DNA of 64,000 bases from Leclercia pneumoniae (GTDB lineage Bacteria > Pseudomonadota > Gammaproteobacteria > Enterobacterales > Enterobacteriaceae): assembly GCF_017348915.1 (NCBI RefSeq), contig NZ_CP071383.1, positions 806,001 through 870,000 on the forward strand, given 5' to 3'. Positions 51,650 to 62,113 of this stretch are shown piece by piece. The notes under the pieces were generated by a model, which was not told where the DNA came from, made no database searches, and worked only from the letters and a program-made list of their open reading frames with translations. A program made the position numbers and the translations under genes. Within the stretch, counting starts at the first letter, position 1; each line of letters starts with the position of its first letter.

Positions 51650-52993
51650 ATGATAAGAATCAAAAAAGGACTTGATTTGCCGATCTCCGGCATTCCAGTG
51701 CAGCAGATCTCTCCAGGCTCGCGCCCGCATCATGTCGCTGTTCTGGGGGATGACTACGTGGGGATGCGGCCTGCCATGCTGGTACAGGAGGGGGACAGCG
51801 TTGTAAAAGGACAGGCGCTGTTCGAAGATAAAAAGAACCCGGGCGTGCTCTTTACCGCCCCGGCCAGCGGCACCGTGGTGGCTATTCATCGCGGCGAGCG
51901 GCGCGTTCTGCAATCGGTGGTGATTCGCATTGAGGGCGACAGCCAGCGTGAGTTCGCCCACTACCCGCTCGCTGAGCTGCCAACGCTCAGTCGTTCGGCA
52001 GTGCAAGCGCAACTGTTGGCTTCTGGTCTCTGGACGGCGCTACGCACGCGTCCTTACAGTAAAACGCCGGTTCCCGATACGGTCCCGGCAGCCATTTTCG
52101 TGACCGCTATCGACACCCATCCCCTGAGCGCTGACCCGCAGCCGATTATTCTGGCCCAGCGTCAGGACTTTGATGCCGGGCTAACGGTACTGACGCGTCT
52201 GACCGACGGGCGGGTACATGTCTGCCAGGCCAGCGGCGGGAAGCTGGGCGGTCATGCACAGGGGCAAGTGACCTTTAATGCGTTTGCTGGCCCGCATCCG
52301 GCCGGGCTGGTGGGTACGCATATCCATTTCCTTGAGCCGGTGAGCCTGACAAAACAGGTCTGGCATCTCAATTATCAGGATGTTATCGCCATCGGTAAGC
52401 TCTTTACCACCGGGGTGCTCTCCAGCGAACGCGTGATCGCGCTTGGCGGCCCACAGCTGAAAACGCCGCGACTGGTGCGTACCGAACTGGGTGCCGATCT
52501 TAACGAACTGCTGGCCCAGGAGACCCTGGATGGGGAAAACCGTCACATCTCCGGTTCGGTGCTGAGCGGCAGGCATGCCACAGGTGCGCAGGCATACCTC
52601 GGGCGTTTTCATCTGCAGGTCAGCGTCGTGCTGGAAGGGCGTGAAAAAGAGCTTTTCGGTTGGGTGATGCCGGGCGCGGAGAAGCATTCCGTCACCCGCA
52701 CCACCCTCGGCCATTTCCTGCGTAAAAAGCTGTTTAATTTCTCGACGTCTACCCATGGTGGCGAACGTGCCATGGTTCCCATCGGCAACTACGAGCGAGT
52801 AATGCCGCTCGATATTTTGCCCACTCTGCTCCTGCGCGATTTGCTGGCCGGTGATACCGACGGCGCGCAGGCGCTGGGCTGCCTGGAGCTGGATGAAGAA
52901 GATCTGGCGCTCTGCACCTACGTTTGCCCAGGAAAATACGAATATGGACCGGTGTTGCGCGAGGTAATAACCCGCATTGAGCAGGAAGGATAA
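51650..52993 (+). CDS. nqrA: NqrA, Na+-translocating NADH:quinone oxidoreductase subunit A
   Basis: The 447-residue peripheral subunit of the Na+-NQR complex takes part in quinone reduction. The N-terminal lipoyl-like domain reads [33 protein letters not shown] and [20 protein letters not shown]; the C-terminal part ends with [21 protein letters not shown]. The ATG at 51650 gives the family start; an in-frame ATG at 51632 has slightly better spacing to an AGG. It is the first gene of nqrABCDEF-nqrM. Confidence 0.95.
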   Translation: MIRIKKGLDLPISGIPVQQISPGSRPHHVAVLGDDYVGMRPAMLVQEGDSVVKGQALFEDKKNPGVLFTAPASGTVVAIHRGERRVLQSVVIRIEGDSQREFAHYPLAELPTLSRSAVQAQLLASGLWTALRTRPYSKTPVPDTVPAAIFVTAIDTHPLSADPQPIILAQRQDFDAGLTVLTRLTDGRVHVCQASGGKLGGHAQGQVTFNAFAGPHPAGLVGTHIHFLEPVSLTKQVWHLNYQDVIAIGKLFTTGVLSSERVIALGGPQLKTPRLVRTELGADLNELLAQETLDGENRHISGSVLSGRHATGAQAYLGRFHLQVSVVLEGREKELFGWVMPGAEKHSVTRTTLGHFLRKKLFNFSTSTHGGERAMVPIGNYERVMPLDILPTLLLRDLLAGDTDGAQALGCLELDEEDLALCTYVCPGKYEYGPVLREVITRIEQEG

Positions 52994-52996
52994 CCG

Positions 52997-54235
52997 ATGG
53001 GCCTGAAACATCTCATTGAAAAACTGGAGCCGCACTTTACGCATGGCGGCAAACTGGAAAAGTATTACCCGCTGTTTGAAGCGACCACAACGGTGTTTTA
53101 CACCCCGGGTCAGGTGACGAAGGGGGCTGCGCACGTACGCGATGCCATCGATCTCAAAAGGATGATGATCCTCGTCTGGTTTGCCGTCTTCCCTGCGATG
53201 TTCTGGGGCATGTACAACGTGGGCCTGCAAACCATCCCGGCGTTGCACCATCTGTACGACGCCCAGCAACTCCAGCAGGTTATTCAGGGCGACTGGCACT
53301 ACCGCGTGGCGCAGATGCTCGGCGTGAGCTTTGCTGCCGATGCTGGCTGGATAAGCATGATGACCCTGGGGGCCGTCTACTTCCTGCCTGTTTATATGAC
53401 GGTTTTCCTGGTCGGTGGCTTCTGGGAAGTGCTGTTTGCCATCGTGCGTAAGCACGAGATTAACGAGGGATTCTTCGTCACCTCAATTCTGTTTGCCCTG
53501 ATTGTGCCCCCCACGCTTCCTTTGTGGCAGGCGGCGATGGGCATCAGTTTTGGCGTGGTGATGGCGAAAGAACTCTTCGGCGGCACCGGACGTAACTTCC
53601 TCAATCCGGCCCTGGCCGGCCGTGCTTTTCTCTTCTTTGCCTATCCGGCCCAAATTTCTGGCGACCTGGTCTGGACGGCGGCTGACGGCTTCTCGGGCGC
53701 AACGCCGCTTTCGCAGTGGGCGGCACACGGCGGTGAGACGCTGGTCAATAACGCCACCGGCCAGCCCGTTAGTTGGTTTGATGCCTTTATCGGCACCATT
53801 CCGGGGTCGATAGGTGAGGTATCAACGCTGATGATCCTGATTGGCGGTGCCATCATTCTGTTTGGTCGCGTCGCCTCCTGGCGCATCGTGGCCGGGGTCA
53901 TGATCGGCATGATTGCCATCGCCTCGCTCTTTAACCTGATAGGTTCCGACACCAACCCGATGTTCTCTATGCCATGGTACTGGCACCTAGTACTGGGCGG
54001 TTTTGCCTTCGGCATGATGTTTATGGCAACCGATCCGGTCTCGGCTTCATTTACCGACAAAGGGAAGTGGTGCTACGGCATCCTGATCGGTGCCATGTGC
54101 GTGTTGATCCGCGTGGTCAACCCGGCTTATCCGGAAGGGATGATGCTGGCGATCCTGTTTGCCAACCTGTTCGCGCCGCTGTTCGACTACCTGGTGGCGC
54201 AGGCCAACATCAGACGGAGGAAGGCGCGTGGCTGA
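52997..54235 (+). CDS. nqrB: NqrB, Na+-NQR membrane subunit B
   Basis: The 412-residue subunit has about ten membrane segments and forms the sodium channel. The flavinylation motif [12 protein letters not shown] holds the Thr that carries covalent FMN, attached by ApbE through a phosphoester bond. The family start is [20 protein letters not shown]. It begins 3 bases after nqrA and overlaps nqrC by 8 bases. Confidence 0.97.
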   Translation: MGLKHLIEKLEPHFTHGGKLEKYYPLFEATTTVFYTPGQVTKGAAHVRDAIDLKRMMILVWFAVFPAMFWGMYNVGLQTIPALHHLYDAQQLQQVIQGDWHYRVAQMLGVSFAADAGWISMMTLGAVYFLPVYMTVFLVGGFWEVLFAIVRKHEINEGFFVTSILFALIVPPTLPLWQAAMGISFGVVMAKELFGGTGRNFLNPALAGRAFLFFAYPAQISGDLVWTAADGFSGATPLSQWAAHGGETLVNNATGQPVSWFDAFIGTIPGSIGEVSTLMILIGGAIILFGRVASWRIVAGVMIGMIAIASLFNLIGSDTNPMFSMPWYWHLVLGGFAFGMMFMATDPVSASFTDKGKWCYGILIGAMCVLIRVVNPAYPEGMMLAILFANLFAPLFDYLVAQANIRRRKARG

Positions 54236-55022
54236 GAACAAAAATAACGATAGCATCGGCAAGACCTTGATGGTGGTGCTGGTGCTGTGCCTGGTGTGCT
54301 CCATTGTGGTGGCGGGCTCTGCCGTAGGGCTGAAGTCGCGCCAGCAGGAGCAGCGAGCCCTGGACAAACAGCGCAATATCCTGGCGGTAACGGGACTCAT
54401 GCAGGGTGAGATGAGCGCTGAAGAGGTCGCACAGACCTTTGCCGAGCGGATCACGCCGAAGCTGGTGGAGCTAAAAACCGGCGCGATACTCGACAAGGAT
54501 CCAAACAGCTATAACCAGGGGCTGGCGCTAAAGGATCCCAAAATGAGTACGGTACTGGAGGCCAGCGAAGATCCGGCGGGTATTAAGCGTCGCAGCAACG
54601 TTGCTGAAATCTACCTGGTGCGCGATGAACAACAACGTGTGCAGCAACTGGTTCTGCCGGTCTATGGCAACGGCCTGTGGTCAATGATGTATGCCTTTGT
54701 GGCCCTTGATACCGATGGTCGCACCGTTAAAGGCATCACCTGGTACGACCAGGGAGAAACCCCGGGGCTGGGCGGTGAAGTCGAAAACCCGGGCTGGCGT
54801 GCGCAATTTATTGGCAAAAAAGTGCTGGACGATAACGGGCAGCCGGCGCTGAAAGTGATGAAAGGCGCTGCGCGGCAAGGCGACGAGTACGCGGTAGATG
54901 GCCTTTCTGGCGCCACGCTCACCTCGAACGGCGTACAACACAGTTTCGATTTCTGGATGGGCGAACTGGGTTTTGGGCCCTTTCTTAAAAAAGTACGTGA
55001 AGGAGAGCTGAATCATGGCTGA
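54228..55022 (+). CDS. nqrC: NqrC, Na+-NQR subunit C with covalent FMN
   Basis: The 264-residue subunit has one N-terminal membrane helix ([20 protein letters not shown]) and a periplasmic FMN-binding domain. The ApbE motif DGLSGATLT contains the flavinylated Thr (about residue 230). I chose the GTG at 54228, preceded by GGAGGAAGG, which gives [13 protein letters not shown]; longer starts run into nqrB. It overlaps nqrB and nqrD. Confidence 0.95.
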   Translation: MAENKNNDSIGKTLMVVLVLCLVCSIVVAGSAVGLKSRQQEQRALDKQRNILAVTGLMQGEMSAEEVAQTFAERITPKLVELKTGAILDKDPNSYNQGLALKDPKMSTVLEASEDPAGIKRRSNVAEIYLVRDEQQRVQQLVLPVYGNGLWSMMYAFVALDTDGRTVKGITWYDQGETPGLGGEVENPGWRAQFIGKKVLDDNGQPALKVMKGAARQGDEYAVDGLSGATLTSNGVQHSFDFWMGELGFGPFLKKVREGELNHG

Positions 55023-55653
55023 CGCGGGCGAGCTGAAAGAAGTCAAACGGGTTTTGATTGGGCCGTTGATTGCCAATAACCCTATCACCCTGCAGGTGCT
55101 GGGGGTCTGCTCGGCGCTGGCGGTGACCACAAAACTGGAAACGGCGGTGGTCATGACTCTGGCGGTGACGCTGGTGACGGCGTTCTCCAGCATGTTTATC
55201 TCGATGATTCGCCACCATATCCCCAACAGCGTACGCATTATTGTGCAGATGGCGATCATCGCCTCGCTGGTGATCGTGGTGGATCAACTGTTACGCGCCT
55301 TCGCCTATGAAACCTCGAAACAGCTGTCGGTTTTTGTCGGCTTGATCATCACCAACTGTATTGTGATGGGCCGGGCTGAAGCCTACGCCATGAAAATGCC
55401 GCCGCTGGCAAGCTTTATGGATGGCATTGGCAACGGCCTCGGTTACGGGGTGATTCTACTGACCGTGGGCTTCCTGCGAGAGCTGATTGGCAGCGGAAAA
55501 CTGTTTGGGATTACGGTACTGGATACCGTGCAAAACGGTGGCTGGTACCTGCCGAATGGCCTGTTTTTGCTGGCGCCAAGCGCCTTCTTCATTATCGGTT
55601 TGTTGATCTGGGCGGTGAGAACCTGGCGCCCGGAGCAGCAGGAAAAGGAGTAA
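55015..55653 (+). CDS. nqrD: NqrD, Na+-NQR membrane subunit D
   Basis: The 212-residue protein has six hydrophobic segments and the NqrD/RnfE family motif [20 protein letters not shown] and [20 protein letters not shown]. The conserved Cys residues of these segments (CSALAV and NCIVMG) coordinate the membrane iron centre shared with NqrE. It starts inside the end of nqrC. Confidence 0.96.
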   Translation: MADAGELKEVKRVLIGPLIANNPITLQVLGVCSALAVTTKLETAVVMTLAVTLVTAFSSMFISMIRHHIPNSVRIIVQMAIIASLVIVVDQLLRAFAYETSKQLSVFVGLIITNCIVMGRAEAYAMKMPPLASFMDGIGNGLGYGVILLTVGFLRELIGSGKLFGITVLDTVQNGGWYLPNGLFLLAPSAFFIIGLLIWAVRTWRPEQQEKE

Positions 55654-55659
55654 CCGACA

Positions 55660-56256
55660 ATGGCTCATTACCTTAGTTTGTTTGTGCGCGCGGTGTTTGT
55701 CGAAAACATGGCGCTCGCGTTCTTCCTCGGGATGTGTACCTTTCTTGCCGTCTCCAAAAAGGTATCGACCGCGTTTGGTCTTGGCGTGGCCGTGACGGTG
55801 GTGCTGGGGTTGTCGGTCCCGATTAACAATCTGGTCTTCAACCTGGTGCTGCGCGACGGTGCGCTGGTGGAAGGGGTGGATCTCAGCTTCCTTAACTTCA
55901 TTACCTTTATTGGCGTGATTGCTGCGCTGGTGCAGATTCTGGAGATGATCCTCGATAAATACTTTCCATCCCTTTACAACGCGCTGGGGATCTTCCTGCC
56001 GTTGATTGCGGTGAACTGCGCCATCTTTGGCGGGGTGTCATTTATGGTTCAGCGTGATTACAACTTCACCGAGTCGGTCGTGTACGGATTTGGCTCGGGT
56101 ATTGGCTGGATGCTGGCGATTGTCACCATGGCAGGGATCCGCGAAAAAATGAAATACGCTAACGTGCCGGCCGGTCTGCGCGGCTTAGGGATCACCTTTA
56201 TCACCACCGGTTTAATGGCGCTGGGCTTTATGTCCTTCTCCGGTGTGCAGCTATAA
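55660..56256 (+). CDS. nqrE: NqrE, Na+-NQR membrane subunit E
   Basis: The 198-residue protein has six hydrophobic segments and the NqrE/RnfA motif [20 protein letters not shown] and [18 protein letters not shown]. The two cysteines pair with those of NqrD to hold the iron cluster. It starts 6 bases after nqrD. Confidence 0.96.
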   Translation: MAHYLSLFVRAVFVENMALAFFLGMCTFLAVSKKVSTAFGLGVAVTVVLGLSVPINNLVFNLVLRDGALVEGVDLSFLNFITFIGVIAALVQILEMILDKYFPSLYNALGIFLPLIAVNCAIFGGVSFMVQRDYNFTESVVYGFGSGIGWMLAIVTMAGIREKMKYANVPAGLRGLGITFITTGLMALGFMSFSGVQL

Positions 56257-56267
56257 GGGCTTAATAA

Positions 56268-57491
56268 ATGGAAATTATTCTTGGCGTCGTGATGTTTACG
56301 CTCATCGTTCTGATGCTGTCCGGGTTGATTCTGGTGGCGCGTGCGAAGCTGGTTAATGCCGGTGATGTCACGATCGATATTAACGATGAAGCGGACAAAC
56401 AGATTCGCACCGCGGCGGGTGATAAGCTGCTCAATACGCTCTCCGGCAACGGCATTTTCGTCTCCTCCGCCTGCGGCGGCGGCGGCTCCTGCGGACAGTG
56501 CCGGGTTGTCGTGAAAGAGGGGGGCGGTGACATCCTCCCCACCGAGCTTGCGCATATCAGTAAGCGCGAGGCGAAAGAGGGATGTCGTCTGGCCTGCCAG
56601 GTGGCGGTGCGCCAGAACATGAAAATCGAACTGCCTGAAGAGATTTTCGGCGTTAAGAAGTGGCAGTGTGAAGTGATCTCCAACGATAACAAAGCCACCT
56701 TTATCAAGGAGTTGAAGCTGCGGGTACCGGAAGGCGAAGATGTTCCCTTCCGTGCAGGGGGTTATATTCAAATCGAATGTCCCGAACACACCGTGGCTTA
56801 CGCCGATTTTGATGTGCCTGACGAGTACCGTGCGGACTGGGATAAATTTAATCTTTTCCGCTTCGTCTCTGACGTCAAAGAGCCCACGCTGCGGGCGTAC
56901 TCCATGGCCAACTATCCGGACGAGAAGGGCATCATCATGCTCAATGTGCGTATCGCCACGCCGCCCCCGGGCGTGCCTGATGCGCCGCCGGGAATTATGT
57001 CCTCCTATATCTGGTCGCTGAAAGCGGGCGATAAGGTCACGATTTCCGGGCCGTTTGGCGAGTTCTTTGCCAAAGAGAGCGAGGCCGAAATGGTCTTTAT
57101 CGGCGGCGGTGCTGGCATGGCGCCGATGCGCTCACATATCTTCGATCAGCTAAAGCGTCTTGGCAGTAAGCGTAAAATCAGCTTCTGGTACGGTGCCCGT
57201 TCGCGGCGTGAGATGTTCTACGATGACGAGTTTGAACAGCTGGCGCGAGAAAATCCTAACTTCAGCTTCCACGTTGCGCTCTCCGATCCGCAGCCGGAAG
57301 ATAACTGGACGGGCTATACCGGCTTCATTCACAACGTGCTGTATGAGAACTACCTCAAGAACCATGCCGCGCCGGAAGACTGCGAGTTCTACATGTGCGG
57401 TCCACCGGTGATGAACGCGGCGGTTATCAGGATGCTGAAAGATCTTGGCGTGGAGGATGAGAACATCATGCTGGACGACTTCGGAGGCTGA
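56268..57491 (+). CDS. nqrF: NqrF, Na+-NQR subunit F (NADH dehydrogenase, 2Fe-2S and FAD)
   Basis: The 407-residue subunit oxidises NADH and passes electrons into the complex. One N-terminal membrane helix is followed by a ferredoxin domain with cluster ligands Cys69, Cys75, Cys78 and Cys110 ([11 protein letters not shown]), then a ferredoxin-reductase domain with the FAD motif [10 protein letters not shown] and the NADH part [15 protein letters not shown] ending DDFGG. It starts 11 bases after nqrE and overlaps no other gene; nqrM follows at once. Confidence 0.97.
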   Translation: MEIILGVVMFTLIVLMLSGLILVARAKLVNAGDVTIDINDEADKQIRTAAGDKLLNTLSGNGIFVSSACGGGGSCGQCRVVVKEGGGDILPTELAHISKREAKEGCRLACQVAVRQNMKIELPEEIFGVKKWQCEVISNDNKATFIKELKLRVPEGEDVPFRAGGYIQIECPEHTVAYADFDVPDEYRADWDKFNLFRFVSDVKEPTLRAYSMANYPDEKGIIMLNVRIATPPPGVPDAPPGIMSSYIWSLKAGDKVTISGPFGEFFAKESEAEMVFIGGGAGMAPMRSHIFDQLKRLGSKRKISFWYGARSRREMFYDDEFEQLARENPNFSFHVALSDPQPEDNWTGYTGFIHNVLYENYLKNHAAPEDCEFYMCGPPVMNAAVIRMLKDLGVEDENIMLDDFGG

Positions 57492-57492
57492 T

Positions 57493-57705
57493 ATGTTTGT
57501 TTTTATCGCCACCTTTGCGGTATTTGTGCTGGTTATCTTTGCCATGTCGCTCGGCTGGATCATCAAGCGTAAAAGCCTGCAGGGCAGCTGCGGTGGGATC
57601 TCCTCCCTGGGCATGGAGAAAGTGTGCGACTGCCCGGAACCGTGCGATGCGCGGAAAAAACGGATGGAACGTGATGCCCGGCGTCAGCAGGGCAGAATAC
57701 TCTAA
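57493..57705 (+). CDS. nqrM: NqrM, Na+-NQR maturation factor
   Basis: The 70-residue protein has one membrane helix (FVFIATFAVFVLVIFAMSLGW) and four conserved cysteines in GSCGGISS and VCDCPEPC, the pattern of NqrM (DUF539). In Vibrio NqrM delivers iron to the NqrD/NqrE centre. I chose the ATG at 57493, just 1 base after the nqrF stop, preceded by GGAGG; this gives the family length. The flavin transferase gene apbE, next to nqr in Vibrio, is not here. Confidence 0.93.
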   Translation: MFVFIATFAVFVLVIFAMSLGWIIKRKSLQGSCGGISSLGMEKVCDCPEPCDARKKRMERDARRQQGRIL

Positions 57706-57709
57706 AATC

Positions 57710-57733
57710 ATCAGGCCGCGCTCGCGGCCTGAT
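57710..57733. terminator. Hairpin between nqrM and the GDPD-like gene
   Basis: ATCAGGCCGCG and CGCGGCCTGAT form a perfect 11-bp stem with a 2-base loop. A short T run follows on the minus strand (GATTTTAG). It lies between two convergent genes and probably stops both transcripts. Confidence 0.7.
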
Positions 57734-57739
57734 TAACGA

Positions 57740-58585
57740 TTAATGCCACTGGCTGGCCTGCGCAGGGGAATCGACCACGACACCGTCGGCACCCAGCATT
57801 TTTGCAGTCTGGAAATCTTTGCTGGCGTTGATGCCCAGTAAAATAATGTGCGCATTCCCCTGCGAACGGAAACAGGTCATCGCCTCTTTGTCCCACGTCA
57901 GCGTCGCCGGCGAAATGCCTTCGCCAAGCGTGAATTTTTCGACTATCTCAACCTTACGGTTAAGCTCCAGGCCATACCAGTATTCATCCATGGTTTTGGC
58001 TGGGGCATCGCACAGATGATTCAGCGAAATGTTTGCCAGACGAGTCCGGGTTTCACTGCGGGTCACAAAACGCGGTACCGTAGGCGGCAATGCGTCCAGG
58101 TAACGATCTTCCGTGGAGTAAACGCGAACCCGCTGTAAGCTGTTCGTCTCTTGCAGGGTGGCCGTCAACTGTTTCGCCATCTCCTCCGGCGCCGCATCCG
58201 GCGATTTAATATCAATAAAGAACCGGGTCTCTGGCCACTGTTCCAGTACGGCTTTTAGCGTCGGGATGGTGGCATCGGCAATCGTCTCTTTCCATTTGGT
58301 ACCGGCATTAAAGGTCGTAAGCTCGGCAGCAGTGTAGGCAGAAACTTTTCCCTTCATTGACGTTAACGCCTGCAGGTCGCTGGGACGATAAAGCACCGGC
58401 ACGCCGTCACGGCTAAGCTGTACGGTTATCCAGATGGCCTGAGCCTGATTTTGCAGCGCCAGCTTAATGGCCGGCAGGGTATTTTCTGGCGCGTCGCCCG
58501 TGCCGCCACGATGCGCAATGATTTCTGGGCTGGCCCAGAGCGAGGTGCTGAGAAACAGCAGCGAGGCGGCAATCCGTTTGTTCAT
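57740..58585 (-). CDS. Exported GDPD-like protein with degenerate active site
   Basis: The 281-residue protein has a signal peptide (MNKRIAASLLFLSTSLWA) and a glycerophosphodiester phosphodiesterase-like TIM barrel. His25-Arg26 and the PENT segment are kept (IIAHRGGTGDAPENTL). The metal ligands Glu-x-Asp are replaced (Trp52 and Thr54 in AIWITVQLSRDG) and the catalytic His-Asp is replaced by Tyr-Arg (VLYRPSD). Asp is present in FFIDIKSPD. The protein is probably not a normal phosphodiesterase; a binding or altered role is possible. It is convergent with nqrM and divergent from dinB. The function is unknown. Confidence 0.85.
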   Translation of the reverse strand: MNKRIAASLLFLSTSLWASPEIIAHRGGTGDAPENTLPAIKLALQNQAQAIWITVQLSRDGVPVLYRPSDLQALTSMKGKVSAYTAAELTTFNAGTKWKETIADATIPTLKAVLEQWPETRFFIDIKSPDAAPEEMAKQLTATLQETNSLQRVRVYSTEDRYLDALPPTVPRFVTRSETRTRLANISLNHLCDAPAKTMDEYWYGLELNRKVEIVEKFTLGEGISPATLTWDKEAMTCFRSQGNAHIILLGINASKDFQTAKMLGADGVVVDSPAQASQWH

Positions 58586-58710
58586 GAAACGATCTCCAGA
58601 GATTTTTTAAAATAATGAATTATAAGGTTTTTATAGGGTTCTCTTTTTAACATAGCCGTATGACGGTAATGAGACGCTAAAACGGCTGTCGCATTAAATG
58701 TTGTTTGTTA

Positions 58711-58730
58711 TACTGTATGCAATTACAGGT
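58711..58730 (+). promoter_or_regulatory. LexA (SOS) box before dinB
   Basis: TACTGTATGCAATTACAGGT has the CTG-N10-CAG core of the SOS box, with TATG and TTA in the spacer. It ends 12 bases before the dinB start, so LexA would cover the promoter. Confidence 0.9.
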
Positions 58731-58742
58731 ATGGTGAATGGA

Positions 58743-59801
58743 ATGCGCAAAATCATTCATGTCGATATGGACTGCTTTTTTGCTGCGGTAGAGATGCGGG
58801 ACAATCCGGCGCTGCGGGATATTCCCATTGCTATCGGCGGCAGCCGCGTAAAGCGGGGCGTCATCAGCACGGCAAACTACCCGGCGCGCAAATTTGGCGT
58901 GCGCAGCGCCATGCCTACGGCGATGGCCCTGAAGCTTTGCCCCCACTTAACCCTGTTGCCCGGGCGCTTTGAGGCCTACAAAGAAGCGTCGCTGCATATT
59001 CGCGATATCTTCTCCCGCTACACCTCTCTCATTGAGCCCCTGTCGCTTGACGAAGCCTATCTCGACGTTACGGAAAGCCTGCATTGCCACGGCTCGGCAA
59101 CGTTGATGGCGCAGGAGATTCGCCAAACCATCTCCAACGAACTCAACCTCACCGCCTCGGCGGGGGTGGCGCCGGTAAAATTCCTGGCCAAGATCGCGTC
59201 CGATCTTAATAAGCCCAACGGTCAGTATGTGATCACGCCCGATGACGTCCCGGCGTTCTTAAAAACCCTGCCGCTCAGTAAAATCCCCGGGGTGGGCAAA
59301 GTCTCTGCGGCAAAGCTGGAGAGCATGGGGCTTCGCACCTGCGAAGATGTGCAAAATAGCGATCTTGCTATGCTCCTTAAGCGGTTCGGTAAATTTGGCC
59401 GGGTGTTGTGGGAGCGAAGCCAGGGGATTGACGATCGCGACGTCAACAGCGAGCGGCTGCGAAAATCGGTTGGTGTGGAGCGCACCCTGAGTGATGACAT
59501 TCATGACTGGGCGGAGTGTGAAAAAATCATTACCGAACAGCTCTATCCCGAGCTAGAGCGGCGACTGGCGAAAGTGAAGCCAGACCTGTTGATTGCCCGT
59601 CAGGGGGTCAAACTTAAATTTAATGATTTTCAGCAGACGACCCAGGAGCACGTCTGGCCGCGTCTCAACAAAGACGACCTTGTCGCCACTGCAAAGAAAA
59701 CCTGGGCAGAGCGTCGGGCAGGGCGGGGCGTACGGCTGGTGGGGTTACACGTCACGCTATTGGATCCGCAATTAGAGCGGCAGCTGTTGCTGGGGTTATA
59801 A
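58743..59801 (+). CDS. dinB: DNA polymerase IV
   Basis: The 352-residue Y-family polymerase bypasses lesions with -1 frameshift tendency and belongs to the SOS response. Catalytic acids are in [14 protein letters not shown] (Asp8) and [13 protein letters not shown] (Asp-Glu near 103-104); the little-finger domain starts near residue 240, and the C-terminal end (LERQLLLGL) carries the beta-clamp-binding motif. I chose the ATG at 58743 (MRKIIHVD), the family start, over an upstream ATG in the LexA region. Confidence 0.97.
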   Translation: MRKIIHVDMDCFFAAVEMRDNPALRDIPIAIGGSRVKRGVISTANYPARKFGVRSAMPTAMALKLCPHLTLLPGRFEAYKEASLHIRDIFSRYTSLIEPLSLDEAYLDVTESLHCHGSATLMAQEIRQTISNELNLTASAGVAPVKFLAKIASDLNKPNGQYVITPDDVPAFLKTLPLSKIPGVGKVSAAKLESMGLRTCEDVQNSDLAMLLKRFGKFGRVLWERSQGIDDRDVNSERLRKSVGVERTLSDDIHDWAECEKIITEQLYPELERRLAKVKPDLLIARQGVKLKFNDFQQTTQEHVWPRLNKDDLVATAKKTWAERRAGRGVRLVGLHVTLLDPQLERQLLLGL

Positions 59802-59804
59802 AAA

Positions 59805-59823
59805 AGCCCGGCGGAGCCGGGCT
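59805..59823 (-). terminator. Intrinsic terminator between dinB and pepD
   Basis: AGCCCGGC and GCCGGGCT pair around GGA; on the minus strand a T run follows, so it acts mainly on pepD transcripts. It lies in the 41-base gap between two convergent genes. Confidence 0.88.
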
Positions 59824-59842
59824 GGATGGCGAGCAGAAATGC

Positions 59843-61300
59843 TTACTTCGCCGGGATGGCTTTCAGCAGTTCTGTCAGCAGGGTCCAGTAGTGGCCCACG
59901 CTTTCGATATGAACTTGCTCGTCTGGCGAGTGCGGACCCGTAATGGTTGGGCCGATAGACACCATGTCCATATCCGGGTACGGTTTTTTAAACAGACCGC
60001 ACTCCAGACCGGCGTGAATCACCTGAATGTTCGGGGTGCTGTTGAACAGACGCTGGTAGGTTTCACGAACCAGAGCCATTACCGGCGAGCTTGCGTCCGG
60101 CTGCCAGCCTGGATAGCTGCCTTTTGCGGATGTTTTCGCTCCGGCCAGGGCACCCAGTGATTCCAGCATACTCACAACGTACTCTTTACCGCTGTCGATA
60201 AGTGAACGGATCAGGCAGATGATTTCTGCGCTGTCGTCGCTCATGGTCACCACGCCCACGTTCAGGGAGGTTTCCACCACCCCTTTCGCTACGTCGGAGT
60301 TACGGATCACGCCGTTTGGTGTGGCATTCAGCAACTGAACAAAGGCGTCACGGGATGCGGTAGTCAGCGCCGCTTTGTCGCTGGAGACGGCTTCGAGCAC
60401 CACGGTCAGGTTCTTCTCTTTCACCGAGAGTTCGTTTTTCAGGATATCCAGATAAACGTTCGCCAGGTTTTTCAGCGCGTCGGCTTTGTCAGCCGCAACG
60501 GCGACGGTGGCGAAGGCTTCGCGCGGGATGGCGTTACGCAGGGTGCCGCCATTGAAATCGACAAGGCGCAGATCCAGTTCGGCCGCGTGGCCTGCCAGGA
60601 AGCGTGCCAGCAGTTTGTTCGCATTGCCCAGGCCCAGGTGAATATCGCCGCCGGAGTGGCCACCTTTCAGCCCTTTCAGGGTCAGCTTAAAGGTCTGGAA
60701 ATTGGCGGGTACCGCTTCACGGGTCAACGGCAGGGTGGCGATGAAATCGATACCGCCAGCGCAACCCATGTAGATCTCACCCTCTTCTTCAGAGTCGGTA
60801 TTGATCAGGATATCTGCCTGCAGCCAGTTCGCCTGCAGACCAAATGCGCCGTCCATACCCGCTTCTTCCGTCATGGTCAGCAACACTTCCAGCGGGCCAT
60901 GCTCAACGCTGTCATCAGCCAGTACGGCCAGGGCAGAGGCCATGCCGATACCGTTATCCGCGCCCAGCGTGGTGCCGCGCGCTTTAACCCACTCGCCGTC
61001 GATGTACGGCTGAATCGGATCTTTAGTGAAGTCGTGGACGGTGTCGTTGTTTTTCTGTGGAACCATGTCCAGGTGCGCTTGCAGTACAACTGCTTTGCGG
61101 TTTTCCATGCCTTTGGTGGCAGGTTTACGGATCAGAATGTTACCAACCTGGTCGCGCTCGGCGTGCAGCCCTTTTTCCTTCGCCCAGCCCATGATGTGTT
61201 CGGCAAGCTGTTCTTCGTGATAGGAAGGGTGAGGAATGGAGCAGATTTTGGCAAAAATATCCCACAGCGGTTGTGGAGATAGTTGAGACAGTTCAGACAC
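59843..61300 (-). CDS. pepD: PepD, aminoacyl-histidine dipeptidase (peptidase D)
   Basis: The 485-residue M20-family zinc dipeptidase cuts Xaa-His and other dipeptides such as Cys-Gly. Zinc ligands are visible in VLQAHLDMVPQK, TTLGADNGIGM and TMTEEAGMDGA; the lid domain lies at about residues 200-400. Length is as in E. coli. It is divergent from gpt. It would complete breakdown of Cys-Gly left by gamma-glutamyltransferase action. Confidence 0.97.
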   Translation of the reverse strand: MSELSQLSPQPLWDIFAKICSIPHPSYHEEQLAEHIMGWAKEKGLHAERDQVGNILIRKPATKGMENRKAVVLQAHLDMVPQKNNDTVHDFTKDPIQPYIDGEWVKARGTTLGADNGIGMASALAVLADDSVEHGPLEVLLTMTEEAGMDGAFGLQANWLQADILINTDSEEEGEIYMGCAGGIDFIATLPLTREAVPANFQTFKLTLKGLKGGHSGGDIHLGLGNANKLLARFLAGHAAELDLRLVDFNGGTLRNAIPREAFATVAVAADKADALKNLANVYLDILKNELSVKEKNLTVVLEAVSSDKAALTTASRDAFVQLLNATPNGVIRNSDVAKGVVETSLNVGVVTMSDDSAEIICLIRSLIDSGKEYVVSMLESLGALAGAKTSAKGSYPGWQPDASSPVMALVRETYQRLFNSTPNIQVIHAGLECGLFKKPYPDMDMVSIGPTITGPHSPDEQVHIESVGHYWTLLTELLKAIPAK

Positions 61301-61487
61301 TATGAGTCTCCTTGTCGATATCCTGCAACAGGGATGCAGGACACGGGGTTAGCAGGTTTAGAGTCACCACAAGTCAGACTTGCGAGATGCGGTTGAGAAT
61401 ACCACTTTCTCTGGCAACGCATAGTATTAAGCATGCAAAAACTCCACCCCATGCCGCTTAACACTGGTTTTTAGTGCGTCAGATCTC

Positions 61488-61493
61488 TATAAT
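61488..61493 (+). promoter_or_regulatory. Candidate -10 box for gpt
   Basis: TATAAT lies 65 bases before the gpt ATG, in the gap between pepD and gpt. A good -35 match at 17 bases was not found, so it may depend on weak or regulated recognition. Confidence 0.55.
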
Positions 61494-61557
61494 CTCGCGC
61501 AACCTGGTTCACCCCTCATTTTTTTAAGCCGTATACAAACAGGCTGGGACACTTCAC

Positions 61558-62016
61558 ATGAGCGAAAAATACGTCGTCACCTGGGACATGTTGCAGATTC
61601 ACGCACGCAAACTGGCTGCGCGCCTGATGCCTTCCGAACAGTGGAAAGGCATTATCGCCGTTAGCCGTGGCGGTTTGGTACCGGGGGCGCTGCTGGCACG
61701 TGAGCTGGGTATTCGTCATGTCGATACCGTCTGCATCTCCAGCTACGACCATGACAACCAGCGTGAGCTGACAGTACTCAAGCGCGCCGAAGGTGATGGC
61801 GAAGGCTTTATCGTTATTGACGACCTGGTCGATACCGGTGGCACCGCGGTCGCTATTCGCGAAATGTATCCAAAAGCGCATTTCGTCACTATCTTCGCAA
61901 AACCGGCGGGTAAACCACTGGTGGATGATTATGTGATTGATATCCCGCAAGATACCTGGATTGAGCAGCCATGGGATATGGGCGTGGTCTTCGTACCGCC
62001 TATTTCAGGCCGCTAA
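61558..62016 (+). CDS. gpt: Gpt, xanthine-guanine phosphoribosyltransferase
   Basis: The 152-residue type I phosphoribosyltransferase salvages xanthine and guanine. The PRPP-binding motif is [13 protein letters not shown]; other segments are [18 protein letters not shown] and the C-terminal [14 protein letters not shown]. Length equals E. coli. A terminator follows. Confidence 0.97.
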   Translation: MSEKYVVTWDMLQIHARKLAARLMPSEQWKGIIAVSRGGLVPGALLARELGIRHVDTVCISSYDHDNQRELTVLKRAEGDGEGFIVIDDLVDTGGTAVAIREMYPKAHFVTIFAKPAGKPLVDDYVIDIPQDTWIEQPWDMGVVFVPPISGR

Positions 62017-62027
62017 ATCCTCTTTTT

Positions 62028-62059
62028 AACGCCCGGTGACGCCGGGCGTTATTGTTTTT
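62028..62059 (+). terminator. Intrinsic terminator after gpt
   Basis: AACGCCCGG(T) and (A)CGCCGGGCGTT fold as a hairpin around GA, followed by ATTGTTTTT. It lies 12 bases after the gpt stop and separates gpt from frsA. Confidence 0.85.
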
Positions 62060-62113
62060 GCCTGTAGCACGTTACAATAGCCTTCTCTGACGTATCTCTA
62101 GAGGCAGCGCGAA

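Noticed and set aside
52181-53455. Antisense open frame of 424 codons over nqrA-nqrB
   Set aside because: It is the reverse of conserved coding sequence, has a low-complexity charged translation and no supporting start signals.
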